Assembly: GCA_024641185.1 (NCBI GenBank)
Contig: JAHEDO010000002.1
Location: 1 to 32,091 of the forward strand
Direction: 5' to 3'
DNA from: Burkholderiaceae bacterium
Lineage (GTDB): Bacteria > Pseudomonadota > Gammaproteobacteria > Burkholderiales > Burkholderiaceae_E
Length of the DNA stretch: 32,091 bases
Made by a program: the position numbers and the translations under genes. The notes below the pieces were generated by a model that did not search any database, had not been told where the DNA came from, and saw only the letters and a list, made by a program, of their open reading frames with translations. This document shows positions 1-8,445 of this stretch, piece after piece. Numbering within the stretch: position 1 is the stretch's first letter; each line of letters begins with the position of its first letter.

Positions 1-407
1 AGTTCGAAGGTGTTCGGGCTGTTGAAGTCGGACGGATAGCTTCCCGGGTAGTAGTACTGCAGCAGGCCGATGTCGTAGCCGAAGTCGCCGACCGCCTGCT
101 TGTAGCCGCCGTAGAAGTCCCACTCGAGGCTGTTGCTCACCTGACCCGCGCCGCCGTCGGACAGCCAGCTGACGTTCGAAGCCCAGGTGCCGACATAGAA
201 GCCGCTGGCGTGCGTGTAGTCGAAACCGCCCTGTACCGCCGGCTTGGCGTTGGTTTGCGCGATGCCCCGATAGCGGTATTCGCTGACCAGATTGGCGTTG
301 GCGGTGAACGTGTAGGCCGGCGTGGCGGCGGCACTCTGAGCGGCGCTGAGCGAGGGGACCGAGGACGCCAGTGCCGCAAACCCGGCGGCGGCAATCAGTT
401 TCTTCAT
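1..407 (-). CDS. TorF-family putative outer-membrane porin, N-terminal part (runs off window start)
   Basis: Minus-strand reading from ATG at 407: MKKLIAAAGFAALASSVPSLSAAQSAAATPAYTFTANANLVSEYRYRGIAQTNAKPAVQGGFDYTHASGFYVGTWASNVSWL...; signal peptide plus the 'N..LVSEYRYRGI.Q' start typical of TorF (TIGR02001) proteins; open to the window edge. Confidence 0.85.
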   Translation of the reverse strand, partial: MKKLIAAAGFAALASSVPSLSAAQSAAATPAYTFTANANLVSEYRYRGIAQTNAKPAVQGGFDYTHASGFYVGTWASNVSWLSDGGAGQVSNSLEWDFYGGYKQAVGDFGYDIGLLQYYYPGSYPSDFNSPNTFE

Positions 408-476
408 TTCGAACTTCTCCGGTAGTAGAAAGGGATCTGGATCCGGGAAATAACTCCCGGGGTTTGCCGAACCAAT

Positions 477-492
477 TGCATTTCTCGTGCCA
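477..492 (-). promoter_or_regulatory. Candidate sigma-54 promoter for the porin gene
   Basis: Minus strand TGGCACGAGAAATGCA against consensus TGGCACNNNNNTTGCA; GG/GC spacing conserved, one mismatch; located 70-85 bp upstream of the porin ATG. Confidence 0.65.
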
Positions 493-555
493 GCACCGAT
501 TCGTCATGCGGCGGTGCAAAAAACCGGCACGGATGCCGGCCAAGCGCCCAGTTTT

Positions 556-572
556 CGCACCATGGTGGTGCG
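556..572. promoter_or_regulatory. Candidate NtrC-type enhancer site 1
   Basis: CGCACCATGGTGGTGCG, perfect 7-bp arms around TGG; matches the core of NtrC consensus TGCACCANNNTGGTGCA; about 85 bp upstream of the -12 element. Confidence 0.6.
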
Positions 573-583
573 TTTCTGGCCAA

Positions 584-600
584 TGCGCCTTAATGGTGCG
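584..600. promoter_or_regulatory. Candidate NtrC-type enhancer site 2 (weaker)
   Basis: TGCGCCTTAATGGTGCG, same architecture with three mismatches to TGCACCANNNTGGTGCA; centre 28 bp from site 1. Confidence 0.4.
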
Positions 601-832
601 CCCTCGAGCCGAAGTACCGCGGCCTTGCCGAGGTTGCCCCAGGATCGCGCCGGGCCGTACCGGGGCGGTACCGTAACTCCCGGGGGCGGGCACCATGTCC
701 GGCGCCAAGGACGGGCCGGCTTCGGAAGTCGCGGCGCGGGCCGCGATGACCCCCGTGCTAGACTGATTTCCGCTTCCAGCCCAGACTTTCTGTCGCCCGT
801 CTCGGGCGTCATGCGCCCGCCGAGAGGCTTTG

Positions 833-1096
833 ATGACCACCGACAAGCAGACGCTGCTCCAGGACCTGCAGAACCGTTTGACCGAACTGATGCGCAACAG
901 TCCGGCCTCGGACATCGAGCGCAACCTCAAGGCGCTGCTGGGCCAGACCTTCGAACGCCTCGAACTCGTCACCCGCGACGAGTTCGACGGCTACGTGGAA
1001 CTGCTCGGTTCACTGCGCGCGCGCGTGGCGAAGCTGGAGCAGACCGTCGCGGCGCTGGAGCGGCCGGCCGGCGCACCGGCGGGCGACCGACCCTGA
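833..1096 (+). CDS. ubiK: Ubiquinone biosynthesis accessory factor UbiK family (BMFP domain)
   Basis: MTTDKQTLLQDLQNRLTELMRNSPASDIERNLKALLGQTFERLELVTRDEFDGYVELLGSLRARVAKLEQTVAALE; typical YqiC/BMFP sequence with C-terminal coiled coil. Confidence 0.88.
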   Translation: MTTDKQTLLQDLQNRLTELMRNSPASDIERNLKALLGQTFERLELVTRDEFDGYVELLGSLRARVAKLEQTVAALERPAGAPAGDRP

Positions 1097-1145
1097 AACC
1101 GGCAGCCCGTGCCCCGGGGCAACGACCACCATCGGTGGTGAACCG

Positions 1146-1775
1146 GTGACGTCGGAACCGGGGAGCCCGCCAGGGCCCACCCCGCCCATGGAGGACCCGC
1201 CGGAGATCGATCTCTCCGACGCCGACATCCTCGACGCCATGCAGCACATCCCCGGCTACCTCGACATCACGACCGAGGATTTCCGGGCGATCTACCACCT
1301 CGCGCACCGCCACGCGGTCGAACGCGTGCACAGGGGGCTGCGCGCAGCCCGTCTGATGCGCGTCGACGTCAATCCGATCGCCCCCGACATGCCGCTGGAC
1401 GCCGCGGCGAGCGCGCTCGCGCGAAGCGGCTACAAGGGCCTGCCGGTCGTCGATGCCGCGGGCCGTGTGGTCGGGATGCTGACGGAGACCGACTTCCTGC
1501 GATGCCTTCAGGCGGACTCCTTCCTGGACTTGTTCCAGCGTCTGCTCGGCGACCCCGAAGACTTCCGGCACCGCTGCCACGAGACGCCGGTGAGCGTCGC
1601 CATGACCAGCCCGGCGGTCACGGTGCCCCCCGAGGCGGGCTACCTGGAGATGCTCGAGGCGTTCCGCCGGCACGGCGGACGCAGCATGCCGGTCACCGAC
1701 GTCGAGGCCCGCCTGTGCGGTCTGCTGCTGCGCAAGGACTTCCTCGGCGCGTTCGAGCCGGCGATATCGACGTGA
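1146..1775 (+). CDS. CBS-domain-pair protein (GTG start; alternative ATG at 1188)
   Basis: 209-aa ORF; two CBS-like segments (MRVDVNPIAPDMPLDAAASALARSGYKGLPVVDAAGRVVGMLTETDFL and VSVAMTSPAVTVPPEAGYLEMLEAFRRHGGRSMPVTDVEARLCGLLLRKDFL). Confidence 0.85.
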   Translation: MTSEPGSPPGPTPPMEDPPEIDLSDADILDAMQHIPGYLDITTEDFRAIYHLAHRHAVERVHRGLRAARLMRVDVNPIAPDMPLDAAASALARSGYKGLPVVDAAGRVVGMLTETDFLRCLQADSFLDLFQRLLGDPEDFRHRCHETPVSVAMTSPAVTVPPEAGYLEMLEAFRRHGGRSMPVTDVEARLCGLLLRKDFLGAFEPAIST

Positions 1776-2320
1776 GCCTGCGCGAGTATCTGGGCAAGAT
1801 GCGCGGCGCGCCCGGCAGCAAGCCGCCACGGGTGAGCAACAGCGAGATCCTGTGGTCGTGGGTCGGAAGCTTCGCCGGCATCGCGGCGGTCGCATGGGTC
1901 AGCCAGCTGTTTCTCGAGGGGACGGACCTGACCCTGCTGATCGGGTCGATGGGCGCATCGGCGGTCCTGCTGTACGGCGCGCCCCGCAGCCCTCTGGCGC
2001 AGCCCCGCAACCTGATCGGCGGACACGTCGTGTCGGCGATCGTCGGCGTCGCCTGCTGGAAACTGTTCCACCCGCACCCGTGGCTCGCCGCAGCCGCCGC
2101 GGTCGCCACCGCGATCGCGCTGATGCACGCCGCCCGCATGCTGCACCCGCCGGGGGGCGCGACGGCGCTGATCGCGGTCATCGGCTCGCCGGCGATCCAC
2201 GATCTCGGCTTCTTCTACGTGCTGGTGCCCGCGACCGCCGGCCCGCTGATCCTGCTGGTCGTGGCGGTGCTGGTCAACAACATCCCGAAAACCCGACGCT
2301 ACCCCGAAATCTGGTTCTGA
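1772..2320 (+). CDS. HPP family integral membrane protein
   Basis: GTG start overlapping the CBS gene stop (GTGA); hydrophobic; conserved HPP-family segments 'GSMGASAVLLYGAPRSPLAQPRNLIGGHVVSA' and 'ARMLHPPGGATALIAV'. Confidence 0.88.
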   Translation: MSLREYLGKMRGAPGSKPPRVSNSEILWSWVGSFAGIAAVAWVSQLFLEGTDLTLLIGSMGASAVLLYGAPRSPLAQPRNLIGGHVVSAIVGVACWKLFHPHPWLAAAAAVATAIALMHAARMLHPPGGATALIAVIGSPAIHDLGFFYVLVPATAGPLILLVVAVLVNNIPKTRRYPEIWF

Positions 2321-2415
2321 GGGTCGCCCGCTCTGTGCGCGACGCCATGCCATCCGGGAGCGTAGCGAGTTCCCGAACTTCCGGTGACGCAACGAATTGC
2401 CAGGAATGCCGATCC

Positions 2416-3102
2416 ATGAACAGACAAGCTTCCGGAGTTGCGGGTATGAGAATCTTCCCGGGGTTCACCAGGTCCGCCACGGCTCTGTTGCTGCTCGTCG
2501 CCGGCCTCGGCTTCGCCGCCGGGCCGCAGTCGACGAAGCCGGCGGACGGCGCGCCACCCCCGCCTTCCGCCCGCGCGCCGTTGACGGCGACTGCAATCTT
2601 CGCCGGCGGCTGTTTCTGGTGCATCGAAGCGGACTTCGAGAAACTGCCGGGCGTGATCGGGGCCGAGTCCGGATACACCGGCGGCACGACGCCAAACCCC
2701 ACTTACCAGCAGGTCAGTGCGGGCGGCACCGGCCACGCGGAGGCGGTTCGCGTCAGCTACGACCCGGCGAAGCTGAGTTACCAGGAGTTGGTCGACTACT
2801 TCTGGAGGCACATCGACCCGACGGTCGGGGATCGGCAATTCTGCGACGTCGGCACGCAGTATCGCAGCGCCATCTACTGGCAGAACGAGACCGAGCACAA
2901 GATCGCCGAAGCCAGCCGCGACGCGTTGCTCAAGAGCGGCAAGCAGCCGAGAGTGCTGACCGAAATCGCGCCCGCCTCGGTCTTCTACCCCGCCGAGGAC
3001 TATCACCAGGACTACTACAAGAAGAACCCGATCCGCTACGCCTACTATCGCAGGGGCTGCGGCAGGGACGCCCGCGTGCACGAAATCTGGGGCGACAAGT
3101 AG
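2416..3102 (+). CDS. msrA: Peptide-methionine (S)-S-oxide reductase MsrA with N-terminal signal/anchor
   Basis: 'ATAIFAGGCFWCIEADFEKLPGVIGAESGYTGG' contains the GCFWC active site; preceded by a hydrophobic signal segment. Confidence 0.93.
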   Translation: MNRQASGVAGMRIFPGFTRSATALLLLVAGLGFAAGPQSTKPADGAPPPPSARAPLTATAIFAGGCFWCIEADFEKLPGVIGAESGYTGGTTPNPTYQQVSAGGTGHAEAVRVSYDPAKLSYQELVDYFWRHIDPTVGDRQFCDVGTQYRSAIYWQNETEHKIAEASRDALLKSGKQPRVLTEIAPASVFYPAEDYHQDYYKKNPIRYAYYRRGCGRDARVHEIWGDK

Positions 3103-3142
3103 ACTGCCCGGACAGGAGGCCATCTCGGGTGGCGCATGACGA

Positions 3143-3220
3143 TTGCGCGTGCGACGCGTGCGACGCGTGCGACGTGGCAACACGGCAACGCGGCAACGCG
3201 GCAACGCGGCAACGCGAAGG
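3143..3220 (+). repeat. Two short-period tandem repeat tracts immediately upstream of the LysE gene
   Basis: GCGTGCGAC-type 9-bp repeats followed by CGGCAACG(CGGCAACG)n repeats. Confidence 0.85.
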
Positions 3221-3229
3221 AACGGAAAC

Positions 3230-3841
3230 GTGATTTGGCAGACATGGCTGGTCTACCTCCTGGCGGTCACCGGACTGTCGTTGACGCCCGGCCCCAACAG
3301 TCTGCTCGCGCTCACGCATGGCGCCCTGTACGGACACCGCAGAACGCTCTGGACCGTGATGGGCGGCGCCGTCGGTTTCGCCGTGCTGATCGGCCTGTCG
3401 ATGCTCGGCATCGGGGCCTTGCTGAAGGCATCGTCGGACCTGCTGACGCTGCTCAAGCTGTGCGGAGGCGCCTACCTGGTCTGGCTGGGAATTCAACTTT
3501 GGAATGCCCCCGCGCTGCGGCTGGACCTGCCGGTACGGAGCCGCGAGAAGAACGGTATGGCCCTGTCCCGGCAGGGTCTGCTGGCCGCAGTGTCGAACCC
3601 GAAGGCAATCCTGTTCTTCGGCGCCTTCCTGCCGCAGTTCATCGACGGCGAACGCCCGCTTCTGCCGCAGTTCGCGGTGATGGCCCTGACCTTCGGCACC
3701 GTCGAATTCCTGGTGGAGTACCTGCTCGCCAGAATGGCCAACAGCGTGCGTCCGCTCCTCGAACGCGCGGGAACGCGGTTCAATCGGCTCTGCGGCGGCC
3801 TGTTCGCGCTGATGGGCATCGCGCTGCCGCTCTCTCGATGA
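3230..3841 (+). CDS. LysE/RhtB family amino-acid exporter
   Basis: VIWQTWLVYLLAVTGLSLTPGPNSLLALTHGALYGHRRTLWTVMGGAVGFAVLIGLSMLGIGALL; canonical LysE N-terminus 'TPGPN'; GTG at 3230 preferred over the track start at 3143, which translates repeats. Confidence 0.88.
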   Translation: MIWQTWLVYLLAVTGLSLTPGPNSLLALTHGALYGHRRTLWTVMGGAVGFAVLIGLSMLGIGALLKASSDLLTLLKLCGGAYLVWLGIQLWNAPALRLDLPVRSREKNGMALSRQGLLAAVSNPKAILFFGAFLPQFIDGERPLLPQFAVMALTFGTVEFLVEYLLARMANSVRPLLERAGTRFNRLCGGLFALMGIALPLSR

Positions 3842-3861
3842 ACCGCCGGCGCAATGACCTG

Positions 3862-3990
3862 GTTACCCTCTTGCCCGATTACCCTCTTGCCCGATTACCC
3901 TCTTGCCCGATTACCCGCTTGCCCGCTTGCCCGCTTGCCCGCTTGCCCACTTATTTACTGACCCCCTGATTCCCTGATTCCCTGATTCCC
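3862..3990. repeat. Composite intergenic tandem repeats (GATTACCCTCTTGCCC, then GCTTGCCC, then CTGATTCC units)
   Basis: Two exact 16-bp GATTACCCTCTTGCCC copies at 3877-3908 with a partial copy before, four GCTTGCCC copies at 3917-3948, three CTGATTCC copies about 3965-3989. Confidence 0.9.
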
Positions 3991-4071
3991 CGACTCGCCG
4001 AGCCACTGATGCGCCCGCCCGCGGCGGCGATAATTGCCGACGCAACGTTCCAACAATCTACACTTCGTCCG

Positions 4072-5157
4072 ATGAAGCCAAACAACTCCATATTTGCAGC
4101 AGAACCCCTCACCCGCGCGATCGAGGCGATCGTCGCCGCCGGCGGCAGCGACGCCCGCGAAGCGCGGGTGGTTGCCGAGAATCTCGTCACCGCCAACCTG
4201 ACCGGGCACGACTCCCACGGCGTCGGCATGATCCCGCGCTACGTCGAGTCGCTGCTCGAGGGCGGGCTGTCGCCCAATCGCCACCCGGTGATCAGGTTCG
4301 ACGGCGGGGCGCTGATCTCACTCGACGGTCAGGCCGGCTACGGGCAGGTGATCGGCCTCGAGTCGACCGACATCGCCATCGACCGCGCGAAGCAGTTCGG
4401 CGTGTGCGTGATGGCGCTCGCCAACTCGCACCACCTGTGCCGCATCGGACAGTGGGCCGAGCAGGCGGTCGCGCAAGGGCTCGTCTCGCTCAGCTTCACC
4501 AACGTGATCTCGCGCTCGATCGTCGCGCCCTTCGGCGGTTCCGATGCGCGCTTCGGCACCAATCCGGTGACGATCGGCGTGCCGCTGCCGGACCAGCCGC
4601 CGTTCATCCTCGACATGGCGACCAGCGGCGTCGCGCAGGGCAAGGTGCGTGTCGCGCACAACAAAGGCGAGAAGCTGGCCGAGGGCCTGCTGATCGACGA
4701 CCACGGCAGGCCCACCGTCGACCCGCGCTACGGCGTGATCGACCCGTTCGGCGCGCTGACCACGTTCGGGCTGCACAAGGGCTACGGCCTGGCCGTGGTC
4801 TGCGAGCTGCTCGGCGGCGCGCTCACCGGCGGCGGCACCTGGCACTCGGAAGATCGCACCAAGAAGCGCGTGCTCAACGGCATGCTCAGCATCATCATCG
4901 ATCCGCAGCGCCTGGGCACCGCGCCGGACTTCGCGCGCGAGGCGGCGGAGTTCGTCAACTGGGTGAAGCAGTCACCGCCCGCGGAAGGCACCGACCGCGT
5001 CCGGATCGCCGGTGACCCCGAGCGCGAATCGAAAGCGAAGCGTCTCGCCGACGGCATCCCGGTGGACGCGACCACATGGAACGAAATTCTCGCGGCGGGC
5101 GCGAAGGTGGGCCTGGAACACGACGCGTTGCAGCGGCTGGCACAGGCGCGCGGATAA
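4072..5157 (+). CDS. Ldh family (malate/L-lactate/sulfolactate-type) NAD(P)-dependent oxidoreductase
   Basis: 'NLVTANLTGHDSHGVGMIPRYVE', 'FGTNPVTIGVPLPDQPPFILDMATSGVAQGKVRVA', 'FGLHKGYGLAVVCELLGGALTGGGT' are diagnostic of the Ldh_2 superfamily. Confidence 0.9.
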   Translation: MKPNNSIFAAEPLTRAIEAIVAAGGSDAREARVVAENLVTANLTGHDSHGVGMIPRYVESLLEGGLSPNRHPVIRFDGGALISLDGQAGYGQVIGLESTDIAIDRAKQFGVCVMALANSHHLCRIGQWAEQAVAQGLVSLSFTNVISRSIVAPFGGSDARFGTNPVTIGVPLPDQPPFILDMATSGVAQGKVRVAHNKGEKLAEGLLIDDHGRPTVDPRYGVIDPFGALTTFGLHKGYGLAVVCELLGGALTGGGTWHSEDRTKKRVLNGMLSIIIDPQRLGTAPDFAREAAEFVNWVKQSPPAEGTDRVRIAGDPERESKAKRLADGIPVDATTWNEILAAGAKVGLEHDALQRLAQARG

Positions 5158-5163
5158 TCGCAA

Positions 5164-5182
5164 CGGGCCGACGTCCGGCCCG
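5164..5182. terminator. Candidate stem-loop between convergent genes
   Basis: CGGGCCG-ACGTC-CGGCCCG, perfect 7-bp arms and 5-nt loop between the Ldh and HD-GYP genes; no clear T-tract. Confidence 0.4.
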
Positions 5183-5250
5183 CGGGGGGTCGCTCCGGTT
5201 CCGCCGGCCCCGGCCCGTGGCACCCCATTGCCTCGCCTTGCGGCGAAGGC

Positions 5251-6558
5251 CTAGTCGAGCAGTGCGCCCAGGTCGGTCCTGAAGTAGCGTTCGACGAGCG
5301 CCGAGACTTCGCTGCGCGCCGCCTCGTAGTCGTTCGCGAAGCGCGCGTGCAGGTCGGCGGCAATCGTCGTGAAGCGCGCCAGGAGCGCGGGATCGAAGTG
5401 TTTCCCGGCGCCCTGCTGCAGCACCGCGATCGACTCCCTGACCGTCATCGAGTCCTTGTACGGCCGCTCCGACGTGAGAGCGTCGAAGACGTCGGCGATA
5501 GCGAAGATCCGTGCGGTCAGCGGAATCGCCTCGCCCCGCAGTCCTCGGTGATAACCGTCGCCGGCGTACTTTTCGTGATGTCCGCCAATCACTTCGCCCG
5601 CGTCCTGCAGCCACTTCGACCGGGCGATGATGTCCAGGCCATGCGTGACGTGCGCCCTCATCGTGTCGAGTTCCTCGCCATCGAGGCGCCCCGGCTTGAG
5701 CAGGATATGGTCGGGCACGCCGATCTTCCCGACATCATGCAGAAAGGCCCCCTTCATCAGACGTCGGATGAGGGCGTCCTCCAGGCCCTCGGCCTCGGCA
5801 AGGCGCACCGAGTAGACCGTCACCCGGTAGTTGTGGGCATCGGTGTCGTTGTCGCGCTTGGCGATCGCGTTGCCGAGCACCTGGAGCGTCTCGAGATTGG
5901 CATCGAGGAGACCGATGGACAGGTCGCTCAGCCGTCGCACGAGGCGTCCGATGAACGGGTAGATCAGCAACGTGGTGACGACCACGATTGCCGCCGCGGT
6001 CAGCACCACGATCGCCAGGCGGCGATGGATCTGCGCAATGGTTTCGGGTGAAACCACGAAAACGCCGTTGATCTGCGCCACCCGCTCGCCCTGCCGGTCC
6101 GACACGGGAACGGAGATCGCCGCCGCGCCTGGAACGGACCCGTCCCGAATCGGCTCGATGTCGAGGCGATCGGCGCCGACCCTGAAGCCGCGCTGTCTGG
6201 CAAGTGATGTCAGCCCCGCGAGTGCGGGGTCTTCGACGCCGGCGAGCCGCCGACCGCCGGCGTCCAGTATCTCCACGAAGACGAACCGGCCTGCCGCGGC
6301 CGCCGGCATATCCGCGGCGAGTGCGTCCAGTGCCTGGGGCAGTACCGCCTGCCACGACTCGCCCCGGGACTGCGCGAGCTGCCGTACGCCCAGCCGGAGC
6401 AGCTCGACACCGACTGCTGCCCGCTCTTCGATCGCACCCGCCAGCCTGCGGCGCTCCAGCGCGTAGGTCCCGCTCCCGACCAAGGCCGCCAGCACGAGGC
6501 CTGCGACGACCATGCGAAGCATCAGGTCACGCTTTATCGAACGGCTTCGTGCATTCAT
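5251..6558 (-). CDS. Membrane-anchored HD-GYP domain protein (putative c-di-GMP phosphodiesterase)
   Basis: N-terminal TM, sensor region, second TM, then 'HDVGKIGVPDHILLKPGRLDGEEL...HVTHG...GGHHEKYAGDGYHRGLRGEAIPLTARIFAIADVFDALTSERPYK'. Confidence 0.9.
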   Translation of the reverse strand: MNARSRSIKRDLMLRMVVAGLVLAALVGSGTYALERRRLAGAIEERAAVGVELLRLGVRQLAQSRGESWQAVLPQALDALAADMPAAAAGRFVFVEILDAGGRRLAGVEDPALAGLTSLARQRGFRVGADRLDIEPIRDGSVPGAAAISVPVSDRQGERVAQINGVFVVSPETIAQIHRRLAIVVLTAAAIVVVTTLLIYPFIGRLVRRLSDLSIGLLDANLETLQVLGNAIAKRDNDTDAHNYRVTVYSVRLAEAEGLEDALIRRLMKGAFLHDVGKIGVPDHILLKPGRLDGEELDTMRAHVTHGLDIIARSKWLQDAGEVIGGHHEKYAGDGYHRGLRGEAIPLTARIFAIADVFDALTSERPYKDSMTVRESIAVLQQGAGKHFDPALLARFTTIAADLHARFANDYEAARSEVSALVERYFRTDLGALLD

Positions 6559-6825
6559 GGCGTGCGATTGCGACTGCGATCCATCGGGGTGCCGAACGGT
6601 TCACGGCGCAATGTCCGTATCCGGTTCTCGAGGCAGTTTAGCGGGCAAAGCTGGCAGGAGCCGAGTTTCGCGGTACGCAGATTGTCGGTCGACACCAGGC
6701 GGCGACGCGCCGCCCCCTAGGCGGTCCGGCCGACCCGAACGCTTAGGCACGGGTGCGCACGACACCAAGGCGAATCCGTAGACTGGGCCGATTGCCACCG
6801 CTCGCCGGCACATGCCCCCTTCGCG

Positions 6826-8325
6826 ATGTCCCTGGCCGTCGTCCACTCCCGCGCCCTGATCGGGCTGCACGCGCCCGAAGTGCGCGTCGAGGTCCATCTC
6901 GGCAACGGGCTGCCCGCGTTCCACATCGTCGGGCTGCCCCAGGCCGCAGTGCGCGAAAGTGCCGACCGGGTGCGTGCAGCGCTGCTGCACTGCGGGTTCG
7001 ATTTCCCCAATCGCCGCCTCACGGTGAACCTCGCGCCCGCGGATCTGCCAAAGGACTCGGGCCGATTCGACCTGCCGATCGCCGTGGGCATCCTCGGCGC
7101 CAGCGGGCAGGTGCCGATCGACGCGTTGCAGGCGCTGGAGTTCGTGGGAGAACTCTCGCTCACCGGAGAGATCCGCCCGATCCGCGGGGCGCTGGCGATG
7201 GCGCTCGCGCTGCACGCCGACCCGGCCCGAAAGCGACTGGTGATCCCGACCGCATGCAGGGCCGAGACGGCGCTCGTGTCCGACGGCAACTCGCTGGCCG
7301 CGGCGAATCTCGTCGACGTCTGCGCGCACCTGCGCGGCGACTCGCCACTGGAGCGCATCGCGCACGTCGTTCCCGCCGCGGCCGCGACACCGGGGGTCGA
7401 CTTCAGCGACGTCAAGGGCCAGCTGCTCGCCAAGCGCGCGCTCGAGGTGGCTGCCGCCGGCAACCACTCGGCGCTGATGATCGGCCCGCCGGGCGCCGGC
7501 AAGACGATGCTCGCGCAGCGGTTTCCGGGGCTGCTGCCTGCGCTGGACCACGACGAGGCGCTGGACTGCGCGCTGGTCCGGTCGATCGCGGGGCGCTTCG
7601 ACGAGCGCGACTGGGGACGACGCCCGTTCCGCAGCCCGCACCACACCGCGTCGGCGGTCGCGCTGGTCGGCGGCGGCGGTGTCCCGCGACCGGGCGAAGT
7701 CACGCTTGCGCACCGCGGCGTGCTGTTCCTCGACGAGCTGCCGGAGTTCGATTCGCGCGTGCTCGAGGTGCTGCGCGAGCCCCTCGAGTCCGGCGAGATC
7801 ACGATCTCGCGCGCGGCCCGGCAGGCCACGTTTCCGGCGCGCTTCCAGCTGATCGCGGCGATGAATCCCTGTCCCTGCGGACACGCGGGCGACGCCCATG
7901 GCCAATGCGCCTGCAGCGCCGATCGCATCCTGCGCTACCAGCGCTCCGTGTCCGGGCCGCTGCTGGACCGGATCGACATCCGGATCCACGTCGAGCCGGT
8001 GTCACCGGCGGACCTGCAACGCCCGCTGTCGGCATCCGACGACGCCCGTTCACGCGTGTCGGCCGCGATCGCGCGCCAGCGCGAGCGGCAGACCGTGCCC
8101 AACGCGCAGCTCGACGTGCGCGGTGTCGAACGCGTCTGCTCGCTCGCCGAAGGCGCACGCACCCTGCTGCGTGAAGCGCCCGAGCGGCTGGGATGGTCCG
8201 CCCGCGGCCATCACCGCGTGCTGCGTGTCGCGCGGACCATCGCCGATCTCGCCGGCGCCGAAGTCATCGGTCGCACGCACCTGGCCGAGGCGATCCAGTA
8301 CCGCAGGGCGCTTGCGACGGACTGA
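6826..8325 (+). CDS. comM: YifB/ComM family Mg-chelatase-like AAA ATPase
   Basis: MSLAVVHSRALIGLHAPEVRVEVHLGNGLPAFHIVGLPQAAVRESADRVRAAL...; Walker A GPPGAGKT; 'FRSPHHTASAVALVGGG'; 'AAMNPCPCG'. Confidence 0.95.
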   Translation: MSLAVVHSRALIGLHAPEVRVEVHLGNGLPAFHIVGLPQAAVRESADRVRAALLHCGFDFPNRRLTVNLAPADLPKDSGRFDLPIAVGILGASGQVPIDALQALEFVGELSLTGEIRPIRGALAMALALHADPARKRLVIPTACRAETALVSDGNSLAAANLVDVCAHLRGDSPLERIAHVVPAAAATPGVDFSDVKGQLLAKRALEVAAAGNHSALMIGPPGAGKTMLAQRFPGLLPALDHDEALDCALVRSIAGRFDERDWGRRPFRSPHHTASAVALVGGGGVPRPGEVTLAHRGVLFLDELPEFDSRVLEVLREPLESGEITISRAARQATFPARFQLIAAMNPCPCGHAGDAHGQCACSADRILRYQRSVSGPLLDRIDIRIHVEPVSPADLQRPLSASDDARSRVSAAIARQRERQTVPNAQLDVRGVERVCSLAEGARTLLREAPERLGWSARGHHRVLRVARTIADLAGAEVIGRTHLAEAIQYRRALATD

Positions 8326-8445
8326 CCGCCCGGGGCCGGACCCGGACAGCGCCACACCCGGTACCATCGGTAAACACCAGGCGGCATTCGCGCACCAGCC
8401 CGCGCCAGACGGTCCGTGCAACGCATCCGACGAAGGGACAACACA

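Noticed and set aside
137-394. Track ORF 85 aa on minus strand over the porin
   Set aside because: Different frame from the porin reading that has a signal peptide and TorF motif; R/P/S-rich artefact.
3143-3990. Possible CRISPR array at the tandem repeat tracts
   Set aside because: Units are 8-16 bp and directly contiguous with no unique spacers; not CRISPR despite the Cas6-like gene in the window.
6698-6714. Hairpin GGCGGCG-ACG-CGCCGCC upstream of comM as a regulatory element
   Set aside because: Such GC palindromes are common by chance at this GC content; no associated SD, T-tract or conservation evidence.
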